Shown in pieces: positions 47,964 through 57,141 of a stretch of 58,312 nt of DNA. The translations under genes were made by a program, and so were the position numbers. Origin of the DNA: Photorhabdus heterorhabditis (GTDB taxonomy: Bacteria; Pseudomonadota; Gammaproteobacteria; Enterobacterales; Enterobacteriaceae); NCBI RefSeq assembly GCF_018448905.1, contig NZ_RCWA01000029.1, positions 1-58,312 on the forward strand, in the 5' to 3' direction. Numbering within the stretch: position 1 is the stretch's first letter; each line of letters opens with the position of its first letter. The notes under the pieces are model-generated. The model did not search any database. It worked only from the letters and a program-made list of their open reading frames with translations, and was not told the DNA's origin.

Positions 47964-49316
47964 ATGACTGCAACAAACTTTTCTGAACTCGATCTTGACG
48001 AACGCCTGCTTGATGCCTTAAATAGCAAAGGCTACTCCCGCCCGACGGCAATTCAGGCTGCTGCTATTCCGGCAGCAATGGATGGACGTGACGTTCTGGG
48101 TTCCGCGCCGACTGGTACAGGTAAAACTGCGGCTTATTTACTGCCAGTTCTGCAACATTTACTGGATTTTCCACGCAAAAAATCTGGTCCACCACGCGTT
48201 CTGATCCTAACACCAACCCGCGAACTAGCAATGCAGGTAGCAGACCAGGCAAAAGAACTTGCTACCCATACCCATCTGGACATTGCTACGATTACTGGTG
48301 GCGTGGCATATATGAACCATGCAGAAGTTTTCAGTGAAAATCAGGATATTGTCGTCGCTACTACAGGCCGTCTACTACAATATATCAAAGAAGAAAACTT
48401 TGATTGCCGGGCAATTGAAACACTGATCCTTGATGAAGCAGATCGTATGCTGGATATGGGTTTCGCCAACGATATTGAAACAATAGCCGGTGAAACCCGT
48501 TGGCGTAAACAGACGATGCTGTTTTCTGCCACTCTAGAAGGAGAAGCTATTCGTGATTTTGCTGAACGCTTACTGGAAGATCCGGTTGAAATTGATGCAG
48601 AATCATCCCGCCGTGAACGCAAAAAAATCCAACAATTCTACTATCGGGCAGATGATTTAACACACAAAACCGCCCTGCTCTGCCATTTACTGAAACAACC
48701 TGATGTCACTAAGTCCATCATTTTTGTTCGCAAGCGTGAACGTGTACATGAGCTCGTAGATGAGTTGCGTCGTGCCGGTATCAAAGCCTGGCTCCTTGAA
48801 GGGGAAATGGTACAGGCCAAAAGGACAGAAGCTGTTAAGCGTCTAAATGATGGCAGTGTCAATGTTTTGGTCGCCACTGATGTCGCTTCCCGTGGATTAG
48901 ATATTGATGATATCAGTCATGTTTTCAATTTCGATTTACCGCGTACCGCTGATGTATACCTACACCGTATTGGCCGCACGGCTCGTGCAGGCCGCAAAGG
49001 TACCGCAATTACTTTAGTGGAAGCACATGATCACCTTTTATTAGGCAAAATCAGCCGCTATCTAAACGAACCCCTGAAGTCACGGATTGTTGATGAACTC
49101 CGCCCAACAACCAGAGCGCCAAATGAAAAAACCAGTAATAAGCCATCGAAAAAAGTACTGGCTAAGCGCAAACAAAACAAAGAAAAAAAGAAAGCCGAAG
49201 AGCTGAAGAAAAAAGTAAAAATACGCCATCGAGATAGCAAGAATATCGGCAAACGCCGTAAACCTGCTGGTAATCCAAAACCTGAAGCCCCAACCAGCAG
49301 CGATAGCGATAAGTAA
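47964..49316 (+). CDS. srmB: ATP-dependent RNA helicase SrmB
   Basis: A 450-residue DEAD-box helicase that helps early 50S assembly. It shows the Q motif, Walker A APTGTGKT, PTRELA, DEAD (LDEADRML), SAT, VATDVASRGLD and HRIGRTARAG. The basic lysine-rich C-terminal tail (residues ~385-440) is typical of SrmB. The second ATG (47964) matches the E. coli start. Confidence 0.98.
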   Translation: MTATNFSELDLDERLLDALNSKGYSRPTAIQAAAIPAAMDGRDVLGSAPTGTGKTAAYLLPVLQHLLDFPRKKSGPPRVLILTPTRELAMQVADQAKELATHTHLDIATITGGVAYMNHAEVFSENQDIVVATTGRLLQYIKEENFDCRAIETLILDEADRMLDMGFANDIETIAGETRWRKQTMLFSATLEGEAIRDFAERLLEDPVEIDAESSRRERKKIQQFYYRADDLTHKTALLCHLLKQPDVTKSIIFVRKRERVHELVDELRRAGIKAWLLEGEMVQAKRTEAVKRLNDGSVNVLVATDVASRGLDIDDISHVFNFDLPRTADVYLHRIGRTARAGRKGTAITLVEAHDHLLLGKISRYLNEPLKSRIVDELRPTTRAPNEKTSNKPSKKVLAKRKQNKEKKKAEELKKKVKIRHRDSKNIGKRRKPAGNPKPEAPTSSDSDK

Positions 49317-49323
49317 ATCTTTA

Positions 49324-49343
49324 AACGGGCCAATTGGCCCGTT
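49324..49343. terminator. Terminator after srmB
   Basis: A perfect 20-bp palindrome (AACGGGCC then its complement) forms a GC-rich hairpin 8 bp past the stop. There is only a weak T tract after it. Confidence 0.7.
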
Positions 49344-49483
49344 GATTATAATATGCAGTTTCGCATAGTAAGATTATTCTGTGAGTAAATAAGCTCTCAG
49401 CAAACGCTTCTTTATTTCTATTAATAATTTATCAGGTATACCGCATGGCTGGGAGAACAGAGAGTATAAGAGCTTCATAAACA

Positions 49484-50002
49484 CTATTTGTAGACGCTCT
49501 TGGTCCTGTTTCTGTACCAAGGAATAAAAAGATTTAGCGTTCCGCCCCAGAAAATACCGTCAAGCACACCATTACTAAAGCCAAAAAACAGATTAAAATG
49601 TAACGAATGCAACAACGCAGGGTGAATGCTTAACATGGCCGTAATAATAAACTTAACGATAAATGTGATAACAATCAGCGTCAGCGTTAACGAAATACCA
49701 GGACGGATGATTAAATCACTGCCTGCTTTTTCGCGTAACCTTGGTTGAGAACGCCACAAACCCCATCCCATTACAATCCCGACAAGTAAACCTGCTATCA
49801 TCGCTATCAAGGCTAACTCTGAGAATGTGGTTTCATAAATGACGTTATATATTCCCCAGACCAGGAATACTATTGGTAGTAAGAAAAGACGATCAATTCG
49901 CATTTCACGATCATACAAGGCACTAATCCCGCACCTGATGAGAAAAGCAAAAAGAATCCAAACCCATATTGGGGTATCTTTAATAATGGTGGTCAGTGAC
50001 AT
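49484..50002 (-). CDS. Small multi-pass membrane protein (DUF6622-like?)
   Basis: A 172-residue protein with about five hydrophobic segments (roughly residues 10-27, 40-55, 62-82, 105-125 and 140-160). An N-terminal TPIWVWILFAFLIRCGISAL segment and a following basic RE...R resemble a family of uncharacterised inner-membrane proteins. I have no firm function. It is the first gene past the conserved srmB region and is not obviously linked to the sugar operon beyond it. Confidence 0.65.
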   Translation of the reverse strand: MSLTTIIKDTPIWVWILFAFLIRCGISALYDREMRIDRLFLLPIVFLVWGIYNVIYETTFSELALIAMIAGLLVGIVMGWGLWRSQPRLREKAGSDLIIRPGISLTLTLIVITFIVKFIITAMLSIHPALLHSLHFNLFFGFSNGVLDGIFWGGTLNLFIPWYRNRTKSVYK

Positions 50003-50059
50003 GTTATTTATATGAACGTCCCGCTTGCAAGGACCTCCATCGTTTTAACTCTGACAGAT

Positions 50060-50094
50060 AGGTTGCAGCCTTAAATCCGGATTTTTTGCAACCT
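50060..50094. repeat. Nested inverted repeat upstream of the membrane-protein gene
   Basis: AGGTTGCA and TGCAACCT (8 bp) enclose a perfect 12-bp palindrome AAATCCGGATTT at 50073-50084. It lies 58 bp before the start of the gene at 49484-50002 and could be a regulatory or attenuator element. Confidence 0.6.
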
Positions 50095-50269
50095 TTCAAA
50101 GCTGCTAACCCCTATGTAATCCGCTGACTCACGCCTTATTTCTCCGACAAGCTTTAAGCTCAGAATAACATTCAGGTTTGGTGAGTCCCGGTCTTACCTG
50201 TCGTTGTCATCACGCTTGCTGCCAAAGCAACCTTTCTGTATTCACCCTTTTGTTAAGAGTTAATGTTTG

Positions 50270-50677
50270 TCTGTATCAGTGATTAATATGGTCTGACACT
50301 GACGTAATCTTTAGAACCGGACGTACAGAACTACCGCATCCGGCTCCCAACAGATCCGTGTCCCCACACACATATTCAGCAAGAACTGAACATTACGATT
50401 GAGCCACCGGTAAAACATTCTCATACTTTGGTAGATAAACTGCCCAATTCGTCTCTAGTTATCAGATATGCCGTAATAATTTATCCAGCTTCTATCACTC
50501 TGATGACGATATTGAGGGCTTACCATTTGTCGGTGCTCAGGTTCTTCCAAAGGAAGTCCCTGAGTCCCTTCAATTTAGCGGCGAGACAGTCTTTTCGGCT
50601 GGTTAATTTCAGCCGCCAGTGTCCTTTCTACGATGGGACTTTTACCTACAAGATCAGTACAGCTTTGCCCAGCACAC
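50270..50677 (-). mobile_element. Possible degraded ORF-less group II intron
   Basis: On the minus strand the 33 bases at 50314-50346 fold as GAGCCGGA...GTCCGGTTC, like group II intron domain V (AGC triad kept, centre altered). A 6-bp stem-loop follows at 50276-50302, where domain VI should be. A GTGTG at 50673-50677 could be the 5' end, and the sequence after it (GGCTGAAATTAACCAGCCG) has intron domain I character. No reverse transcriptase frame survives. The gap between srmB and the sugar operon is otherwise gene-free. Boundaries are estimates. Confidence 0.38.
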
Positions 50678-50835
50678 CATTCACTACATTTTTCCTTTGG
50701 CGAGAAAGATGTCTGCTATAGCAACTGACCATCAAGACGGTAGCTTATTAGTTAAATCCAAGATTTATTCATACTGACACTAAAACACCTGTAAAAATAA
50801 TTTTTTCAACAATATCACATTAAGTAATAAAACCA

Positions 50836-52050
50836 TTAAGCAACATATGGAAACACTATTTCATATATATATTCATACAGATTAACTTCATCCAAGATGA
50901 TAAACGCCTTGATTGAATTACCAAACTCTAAATAAAAACCCCTTTTATCAACAATATTAATCACAATTTCAGCCGTACCGTTTTTTACGCCAAATATAGT
51001 CTCAACCTTCCCTTTTATTGCCCCATACTTGAGATAATCATAAGCATCCATTTTTAATTCTACGCTCTGTCCAATTTTAATCTTTCTAATATATTTTTCA
51101 CTAACAACTCCTTTTGCTATAAAGTGATTACCATCAGGATATATAGTAAAAACCAACTCTCCTTTTTTTACCTGCTTAGGTCTGATGCCATTAATATTAT
51201 TAAACTCAACCTTACCATCAGCTTTTGCAATTCCTTCTATTCTCAACTTACCATTCTTTATACTCTCTATCCGTGTGTTTTTTACATTCAATTCTGAGAC
51301 AAGAACAGAGAGTTCACCTCTTAACTGGTTAAGCTCCATATCTAACTCTTTATATTTGGTTGCTCCAATTATGTATCTACTCTGCTCATCATCTAAACTG
51401 TATTTTCTTTTCTCCAAGTCTAATATATCAGATTCAAGATTAATCAAGCCACGACGTGATGAAAATAATTCCATTTTATATTTAATAATATCTTTCGTGG
51501 ATAAATAATTATTATTATGCTTTAACAATTTATCTACGAAACTCATCTGCTCTCTGTAGCTTTGACTAAAAAAATCATAGTCATCTCTATGGTCCTTCAA
51601 AATAAAGTCTATATTTTTTAATTCACTTTCATTTTTATTAAACTTAAAATCTTCATAATTTTTTTCAATCTTCATCCGTTCATAGACATTATCTATATAC
51701 TTTTCCATCGCATTAATTTTTGTATTATCTCGTTTTATATTTTGCAATAAAATAGATTCAGCCTCCTCTAAATCTGGATTAATCGCATTATAAATAGAAT
51801 CTCCTTTTTTAACCACATCACCATCACGAACATTATAATTTTTAATGTCTATATCCTTTTCTGCATAAAATAATACAGGTTCTGGTGCGGTTTTAATAAA
51901 AGCATTTTCTAAAACAACTCGCCTCTTTATAGTCACAACAAAAGATAAAGCAAAACATATAATCAGCAAAAAAACTGTTATACTTATAATCAATTTATAT
52001 TCTTTATGCAGTTCTGACTTAACTTCATTATTAGAGTTTAATTTATTCAT
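50836..52050 (-). CDS. HlyD-type membrane-fusion protein
   Basis: A 404-residue periplasmic adaptor. It has a short cytoplasmic N-terminus, one membrane helix (residues ~18-40), a lipoyl half-motif (VRDGDVVKKGDSIYN), a long coiled-coil region (~75-255), the second half-motif (GIAKADGKVEFNN), and a beta-barrel domain at the C-terminus. With the coupled ABC protein it forms a type I-like export path through an outer-membrane channel (TolC-like, not in the window). The start overlaps the ABC gene stop by 8 bp. AT content is very high. Confidence 0.88.
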   Translation of the reverse strand: MNKLNSNNEVKSELHKEYKLIISITVFLLIICFALSFVVTIKRRVVLENAFIKTAPEPVLFYAEKDIDIKNYNVRDGDVVKKGDSIYNAINPDLEEAESILLQNIKRDNTKINAMEKYIDNVYERMKIEKNYEDFKFNKNESELKNIDFILKDHRDDYDFFSQSYREQMSFVDKLLKHNNNYLSTKDIIKYKMELFSSRRGLINLESDILDLEKRKYSLDDEQSRYIIGATKYKELDMELNQLRGELSVLVSELNVKNTRIESIKNGKLRIEGIAKADGKVEFNNINGIRPKQVKKGELVFTIYPDGNHFIAKGVVSEKYIRKIKIGQSVELKMDAYDYLKYGAIKGKVETIFGVKNGTAEIVINIVDKRGFYLEFGNSIKAFIILDEVNLYEYIYEIVFPYVA

Positions 52051-53707
52051 TAAAAGCCTCTAGTTTGAAGAAATCATAGTCCTTTTCACTTTTCAACTCT
52101 AACACTTCATGATTTTCACAATCGATAGTAAAATCATGAGCGACATAGAATATAATACAACCTTCTTTTTCTGAAATTAATTTACTTACGACTTTAGCAT
52201 TTTCATTATCAACTCCTCTAAATATTTCATCAAATATCAATACCGATTTATCTGACAGATAACCTCGTAAAAAGAGTAATACTTGTCTTTGTCCTTCAGA
52301 AAAAGGGTTAACCTTATCACTAATAACGGTATCTAGTTTTTCAGGCAGGCTATCTATTGTCTGCCATAAATTTAATTTTTTAAGCATACTCTCAACTTTA
52401 TTCCTATCAACGTCTCTTCCTAATGTAATATTTTCAATAATACTTGTAGTAAAGAGTATATCTTGTGGGAAGTATGCAGCGCATTGATTTATATGAATTT
52501 CAGGCTTAATAGTTTTATCAGAAACATAAAAATTCACAGATCCATTTACAGGTGGAATCAAACCAATCAAAGTCTTACATAAAGTTGTCTTACCAATACC
52601 ATTCTGTCCTATTATTTTATATATCTTATTACTTTGAAAGGTAAGATCCGGAATTTTACAGACGATATTTCCATTAGTACCAATATGAAGATTCCTTACT
52701 GTAATTTCGTCTACACTAACAATATTATCATCTAATTCAGTATTCAATAAACTCTCATCTACAACATTATTCCCCATAAATTCTTTATACCTTTCAAGAG
52801 TAATGCTTGATCTTTTCAACTCCATAAAAGAAACTAAAATCTGCATTGTATGTTTTAGAGACATTTCTGTAAAAGCAATTAACGTCAACATTATACCTAG
52901 TGAAAAACTACTATATCTAATAATGCTAATAACCATGACACATCTAATAACAGTACCAATGATTGTGTTAACTGTTAGAGTTTTACTTTTCACACCAGCA
53001 ACAAGTAATGCAACATTTTTCTCCCTATTCAAAAAATCATTCATCCTGTCAACACATCTATTCAGAATCCTGTTTCGATAATTATTGCCTCGTATCGTTT
53101 CCCTTCCTCCAATAATATCATCCATAATTGAAAGAAAATTTGATTTTATTTTAAAACGCTGCTCTTCTAAAATAATCATTTTCTTGACAGACAAAAAATA
53201 AACAACCACCAGCATAATTATTCCTAAGATCAAAAAGCTGACAACTAGAGGACTAACATATAGCACTATGATTGATAATATTAAAATCGTAATAAGCTTA
53301 ACAACAATATCTATTAGCAGAGTCAAATAATACTTTTTAATATTTTGAGCATCATAAATCCTTTGAATCAATCCACCTTTATTATAATCATTCAATATAG
53401 ATAATCTTGTAGTAATCAAAGCAAGTAAATATTTATCTAAATAATAATAGTCCAAATATTTTTCCAGTGATGCTCTAAAGCGAGAAGTCAAATAAGTTAG
53501 TATCATATTGAATGATTCATATAATAGATAAGATATCATAAAGATAAATAAAAAACGCAAGTCACCTGATGGTATAACCGCGTCAATCAGATACTGCATA
53601 AAAAATGCAGAAAAAGAACTAATGACACTTAATAGTAAAGAGTATAGTAATAAAGATTTTATATAACCTGTCGCAAAGTTACCCTTCAATGCCACATCCA
53701 TTTTCAT
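52043..53707 (-). CDS. ABC exporter (fused membrane and ATPase domains, no peptidase)
   Basis: A 554-residue ABC half-transporter. A six-helix membrane domain (~residues 10-310) is followed by an ATPase domain with Walker A GQNGIGKTTL, Q-loop region, signature PFSEGQRQ, Walker B VLIFDE and the switch His AHDF. It lacks the N-terminal C39 peptidase of bacteriocin exporters. The cargo is therefore not a double-glycine leader peptide cut by this protein, or is cut by another enzyme. It forms an export complex with the HlyD-type protein encoded next. Confidence 0.88.
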   Translation of the reverse strand: MKMDVALKGNFATGYIKSLLLYSLLLSVISSFSAFFMQYLIDAVIPSGDLRFLFIFMISYLLYESFNMILTYLTSRFRASLEKYLDYYYLDKYLLALITTRLSILNDYNKGGLIQRIYDAQNIKKYYLTLLIDIVVKLITILILSIIVLYVSPLVVSFLILGIIMLVVVYFLSVKKMIILEEQRFKIKSNFLSIMDDIIGGRETIRGNNYRNRILNRCVDRMNDFLNREKNVALLVAGVKSKTLTVNTIIGTVIRCVMVISIIRYSSFSLGIMLTLIAFTEMSLKHTMQILVSFMELKRSSITLERYKEFMGNNVVDESLLNTELDDNIVSVDEITVRNLHIGTNGNIVCKIPDLTFQSNKIYKIIGQNGIGKTTLCKTLIGLIPPVNGSVNFYVSDKTIKPEIHINQCAAYFPQDILFTTSIIENITLGRDVDRNKVESMLKKLNLWQTIDSLPEKLDTVISDKVNPFSEGQRQVLLFLRGYLSDKSVLIFDEIFRGVDNENAKVVSKLISEKEGCIIFYVAHDFTIDCENHEVLELKSEKDYDFFKLEAFNE

Positions 53708-53835
53708 GCTAAATTCCTGGATAATATTAATATAATTTACAACAATGAAATAACCGTGAATTCAGCAACAAGTTAGTTCATTACCCAATTAAAAAACCTA
53801 ATTAAAATACATATAGCACTATTTTGGAACATTAT

Positions 53836-54582
53836 TTAGTTATCAACCACATTCAGTATGTTCATAATGCCCTGACTCACAAATTTTTCATCAGAATTTG
53901 TTTCACCACCAAGAAGCATAATAACCTCTCTATAAAGAAAATCTATTTCCTTAACTCTTGTTTCTATATGATTAGGGCTCATTGCCAGTGAGAAATGCTC
54001 AGCAAAACTTTCATCAATATCTTTGAGCTGGCTAATCATTTTGCGAAAACCTTGCAGCCCCCAATGACGATGAAGTCTGATATAAGAATCTGCAATATTG
54101 AGCAAAAACTTAGAACATGCAAATTCGAAAAATCCAAGGTCATCTTTCACTTGATGTACCTTCCGGTATAGGCTTTCAATTAGCAATGCACTTTTCCTTC
54201 TATTTTCTATAGAAAATGTTTCTACAATAGGCGACTCGACTATAGAATAGGTTTTTAGTTTCAATTCTCTTACTATATTTTTATTATCAAAAATAATCTC
54301 TGAATCCAACATATGCTTTATTGTTGGTCCATGCTTATAAGATAAAAGTTTTACTAAAGATTTTTCTGCCATATACCTAAGTTCAAATTCTACTTCACGA
54401 TAGACTATCTTCTTTCTAAATAAATCAATTTCACTTCCATGTATAATAAGCAAGTCAATATCACTGCTTCCATTTTTATATTTACCTGTAAAATATGATC
54501 CATATCCAAGAATAGCTAAGACTTTTTCTTCTCTCTTTATTTTTTCTACAATTTCTTTTAAGCATTCTTTAATGTCGTCCAT
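53836..54582 (-). CDS. Nucleotidyltransferase-fold protein
   Basis: A 248-residue protein whose N-terminal part has the nucleotidyltransferase pattern GSYFTGKYKNGSSDIDLLII (GS and DxD metal ligands), like the kanamycin/MNT type. The C-terminal half is helical. It may nucleotidylate a sugar, antibiotic or protein; the target is not known. The ATG at 54582 follows a GAGGT ribosome site and is preferred over 54630, which has none. It sits between the glycosyltransferase block and the exporter, separated from the exporter by 128 bp. Confidence 0.75.
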   Translation of the reverse strand: MDDIKECLKEIVEKIKREEKVLAILGYGSYFTGKYKNGSSDIDLLIIHGSEIDLFRKKIVYREVEFELRYMAEKSLVKLLSYKHGPTIKHMLDSEIIFDNKNIVRELKLKTYSIVESPIVETFSIENRRKSALLIESLYRKVHQVKDDLGFFEFACSKFLLNIADSYIRLHRHWGLQGFRKMISQLKDIDESFAEHFSLAMSPNHIETRVKEIDFLYREVIMLLGGETNSDEKFVSQGIMNILNVVDN

Positions 54583-54667
54583 ACTACCTCGCTTAGAGTA
54601 TCTATCACGAAAAATATAAAAATCATTCACTGGAAACTACAACATATTTCACATCAAAACATTTCAA

Positions 54668-55477
54668 CTATTTTAACTCGATTTCATTCAGGTGAAATCG
54701 AACATCGTTGGGTTTGTTCATATACTCTGATAATGGTAAGTTACTCTTTATTGTATTTCGTAATTGATCTAGATTCTTAATATAATTTAATCTAGTTTCT
54801 GATTGGAATCCAGTAACAGACGATGTGGTAAGAGAGCTTTCTCTTTCTATCTTTACATAGAGGGGACGGTTAATATTCCTGACCTTTACACAATGAATAG
54901 CCCTAAGTAAAAAATCATCATCAGCAGCAATTCTAGTTGTACCATCAAAACCACCAAGGGTACGAAATATACTAAATCTAATTAACTGAGAAGGTTGAAA
55001 ACTCAGATACTTCTTACCAAGTTGATGTGCAATATAAGGGATTCTATAAAATTTCTTAATGCGAAATGAGTTAACCGTATGGAAATTTTGGTAGAAATCT
55101 ATATATGAAGAACCTAATATATCAATATGACTGTTTTTGTTCATCAGATTATACAGGCAATCTAATCTCATTGGTACAGAATAGTCATCTGCATCATGAA
55201 AGGTTATAAATTCAGTATCAATTCTATTTATGATATCATTTTTCAATCGATAATTCCCGACATTAACATCACTCCTAAACAACCTAATGTTTAAATTAGT
55301 TTTACTTGCTAAATATTCTAAAACATGTTGGAGCTGTATATAGTTGTCTTCTGATGAATGATCATCAGCAACTAAAATTTGCACATCACTCAAACAAGTT
55401 CTCATTATAGACTCAATAGCACTAATAATAAGTATAGGCTGATTATAATGGGGGATTAGTACAGAAACTCTACTCAT
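54668..55477 (-). CDS. Family 2 glycosyltransferase
   Basis: A 269-residue GT-A enzyme: SVLIPHYNQPILII at the N-terminus, VADDHSSED for nucleotide-sugar binding, and FHDADDYSVPMR as the DxD region. It lacks membrane helices and should work in the cytoplasm on an activated sugar. It is the fourth of four consecutive (probable) glycosyltransferase genes on this strand, in order of transcription. Confidence 0.9.
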   Translation of the reverse strand: MSRVSVLIPHYNQPILIISAIESIMRTCLSDVQILVADDHSSEDNYIQLQHVLEYLASKTNLNIRLFRSDVNVGNYRLKNDIINRIDTEFITFHDADDYSVPMRLDCLYNLMNKNSHIDILGSSYIDFYQNFHTVNSFRIKKFYRIPYIAHQLGKKYLSFQPSQLIRFSIFRTLGGFDGTTRIAADDDFLLRAIHCVKVRNINRPLYVKIERESSLTTSSVTGFQSETRLNYIKNLDQLRNTIKSNLPLSEYMNKPNDVRFHLNEIELK

Positions 55478-55502
55478 GTGAGCTACTCATTTAAAATAAT
55501 TA

Positions 55503-56393
55503 TCAGTTATTCAAATTACAATGAACACCTTCAACTACAACTCCAAATTGGCGAAATATCTTTATTAAATAATGTATGTACAGGTTTGGATGCCAAAAGA
55601 AAAAACCAAGCCTCACAATAGTAAATGGGATAATGAGAGCAGTAATCCATACCTTACTCAGGTCATTATTATTAAATATCCTATAATTTGTTCTTCCTAC
55701 TCTAAAACTTCTTTTTAATACCCAAAAAATATTTGCACGATTTTGGTCGTAGAATTCATAGGCCAGTGCATCACGGCAATAAAAACAGCTGATCCCAATT
55801 TGCTTTGCTCTATGGAAAAAATCCGTATCCTCTCCTCCTGTAACACCAAAATTCAAATCAAACAGCTTCTCTTTCATCGATTCATATACTCGGCGTACAA
55901 TAAATACATTACAAGTGCTGACATTTATATCTTTAGGATCTGATGCTAATAAGTCTCGGTAATAAAATGAAACTTTTTCCATCCATTTTCTTTTTTTATC
56001 CAAAAAAATAGGATAAGTGTTACCTTGTATCACATCAGCATTTGTCTGTATCTGGCATTCAATAAGTGCATCTAACCACCGAGAACTAACAATCTCATCA
56101 TCATCAATCATAGCAACTGCATCGCACTTATATGTTTCAAAGGCCAAAGTTAACAGTATATTTCTAACTAATGAGATATTTTTATCTTCAAAAAGAATGA
56201 CATCAATATGGAAATTAAAATCATCTTTGATTTCATTGATCATGTTAAAAGACTCTTGCTGAGAAGAATCGTTATCTGCCACAATGACAGTATAGTTATT
56301 TAATTTCTCTAATTTTTCAATGGATTTCAATAAACGTAATAATGATGAACTACGTTTATAAGTAGGAATAAGAATTGCTATTTTCCGTAACAT
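55503..56393 (-). CDS. Family 2 glycosyltransferase with C-terminal hydrophobic segment
   Basis: A 296-residue GT2 enzyme. It has AILIPTYKRSSSLLRLL, VADNDSSQQ, the metal-binding MIDDDE and the catalytic-base region TGGEDTDFF. Near the C-terminus a hydrophobic segment (residues ~248-268) may anchor it. It is similar in type to succinoglycan-type ExoM transferases. The start has GGAGG 8 bp before the ATG (56393). Confidence 0.9.
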   Translation of the reverse strand: MLRKIAILIPTYKRSSSLLRLLKSIEKLEKLNNYTVIVADNDSSQQESFNMINEIKDDFNFHIDVILFEDKNISLVRNILLTLAFETYKCDAVAMIDDDEIVSSRWLDALIECQIQTNADVIQGNTYPIFLDKKRKWMEKVSFYYRDLLASDPKDINVSTCNVFIVRRVYESMKEKLFDLNFGVTGGEDTDFFHRAKQIGISCFYCRDALAYEFYDQNRANIFWVLKRSFRVGRTNYRIFNNNDLSKVWITALIIPFTIVRLGFFFWHPNLYIHYLIKIFRQFGVVVEGVHCNLNN

Positions 56394-56430
56394 CCATTAC
56401 CTCCTAATAAATTTAACTGTAATGAAGTCA

Positions 56431-57135
56431 TTATACTCTATCTTTCTGAATGTATTTTAAATTAAACGTATCTCTTAACCATTTAAAATCATTAATGGTT
56501 GATAACAAGAATTCCATATTTTCAATGTTTTTCTCATAAAAATGAGCAGCATCATTAGCTCCTTTTAATATCCAATCACCAAATTCTATCCGAGTATCAA
56601 TTAAACTCCATGCCGTTAATCTTTCTTTACGGATAATATCTTCTTTAGGATTTTTCCTTGGTATACTGAGTTTTATACATTCTCGAAAAGCAGCTCTCCA
56701 GGAATGGAAACTACTTGTGTTAATAACTGTATCTGAAGCAACAATATTGACTACGTGATAATCAGGACTAAGAGATATGGTCATATCTCCAGAAAAACTT
56801 TTAACCTCCTGAAACAACATTTTATTAAATAATTTCACACCTCCATTCCCATAGCATAAGCGATTCACTGAGTTAACACTTCTCCATACATAGGCCGCAG
56901 TTGAGCATAAAGATTCCACTGGTAACTCAAAATTAAACTCATCTCTAATTCTATTGTCTCCGTCTACAACAAAAAACCATTTAGCCATTACAGAATCAGC
57001 AGCAACTTTATGAGCTTTTAAGATACCATTGACACCATGAATTCTTTTTGCATCAGGAAATCTATTTTTCAAATGATTCCAATTAGATTCAGCACATGGT
57101 TCATCATAAGATATAAAAACAATGTCATATTTCAT
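56431..57135 (-). CDS. Probable glycosyltransferase-like protein (FVVDGD)
   Basis: A 234-residue protein. Its opening (YDIVFISYDEP) and central WFFVVDGDNRI segment resemble a small set of uncharacterised proteins, mostly of phages, that I recall as glycosyltransferase-like. The DGDN segment would be the metal-binding site. No membrane segment is apparent. It is 6 bp after the GT4 gene, clearly in the same operon. Assignment is tentative. Confidence 0.65.
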   Translation of the reverse strand: MKYDIVFISYDEPCAESNWNHLKNRFPDAKRIHGVNGILKAHKVAADSVMAKWFFVVDGDNRIRDEFNFELPVESLCSTAAYVWRSVNSVNRLCYGNGGVKLFNKMLFQEVKSFSGDMTISLSPDYHVVNIVASDTVINTSSFHSWRAAFRECIKLSIPRKNPKEDIIRKERLTAWSLIDTRIEFGDWILKGANDAAHFYEKNIENMEFLLSTINDFKWLRDTFNLKYIQKDRV

Positions 57136-57141
57136 CTATAT

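Noticed and set aside
50428-50721. A 97-codon plus-strand frame in the gene-free stretch after the membrane protein
   Set aside because: No ribosome site, no family resemblance, and it overlaps the possible intron remnant on the other strand.
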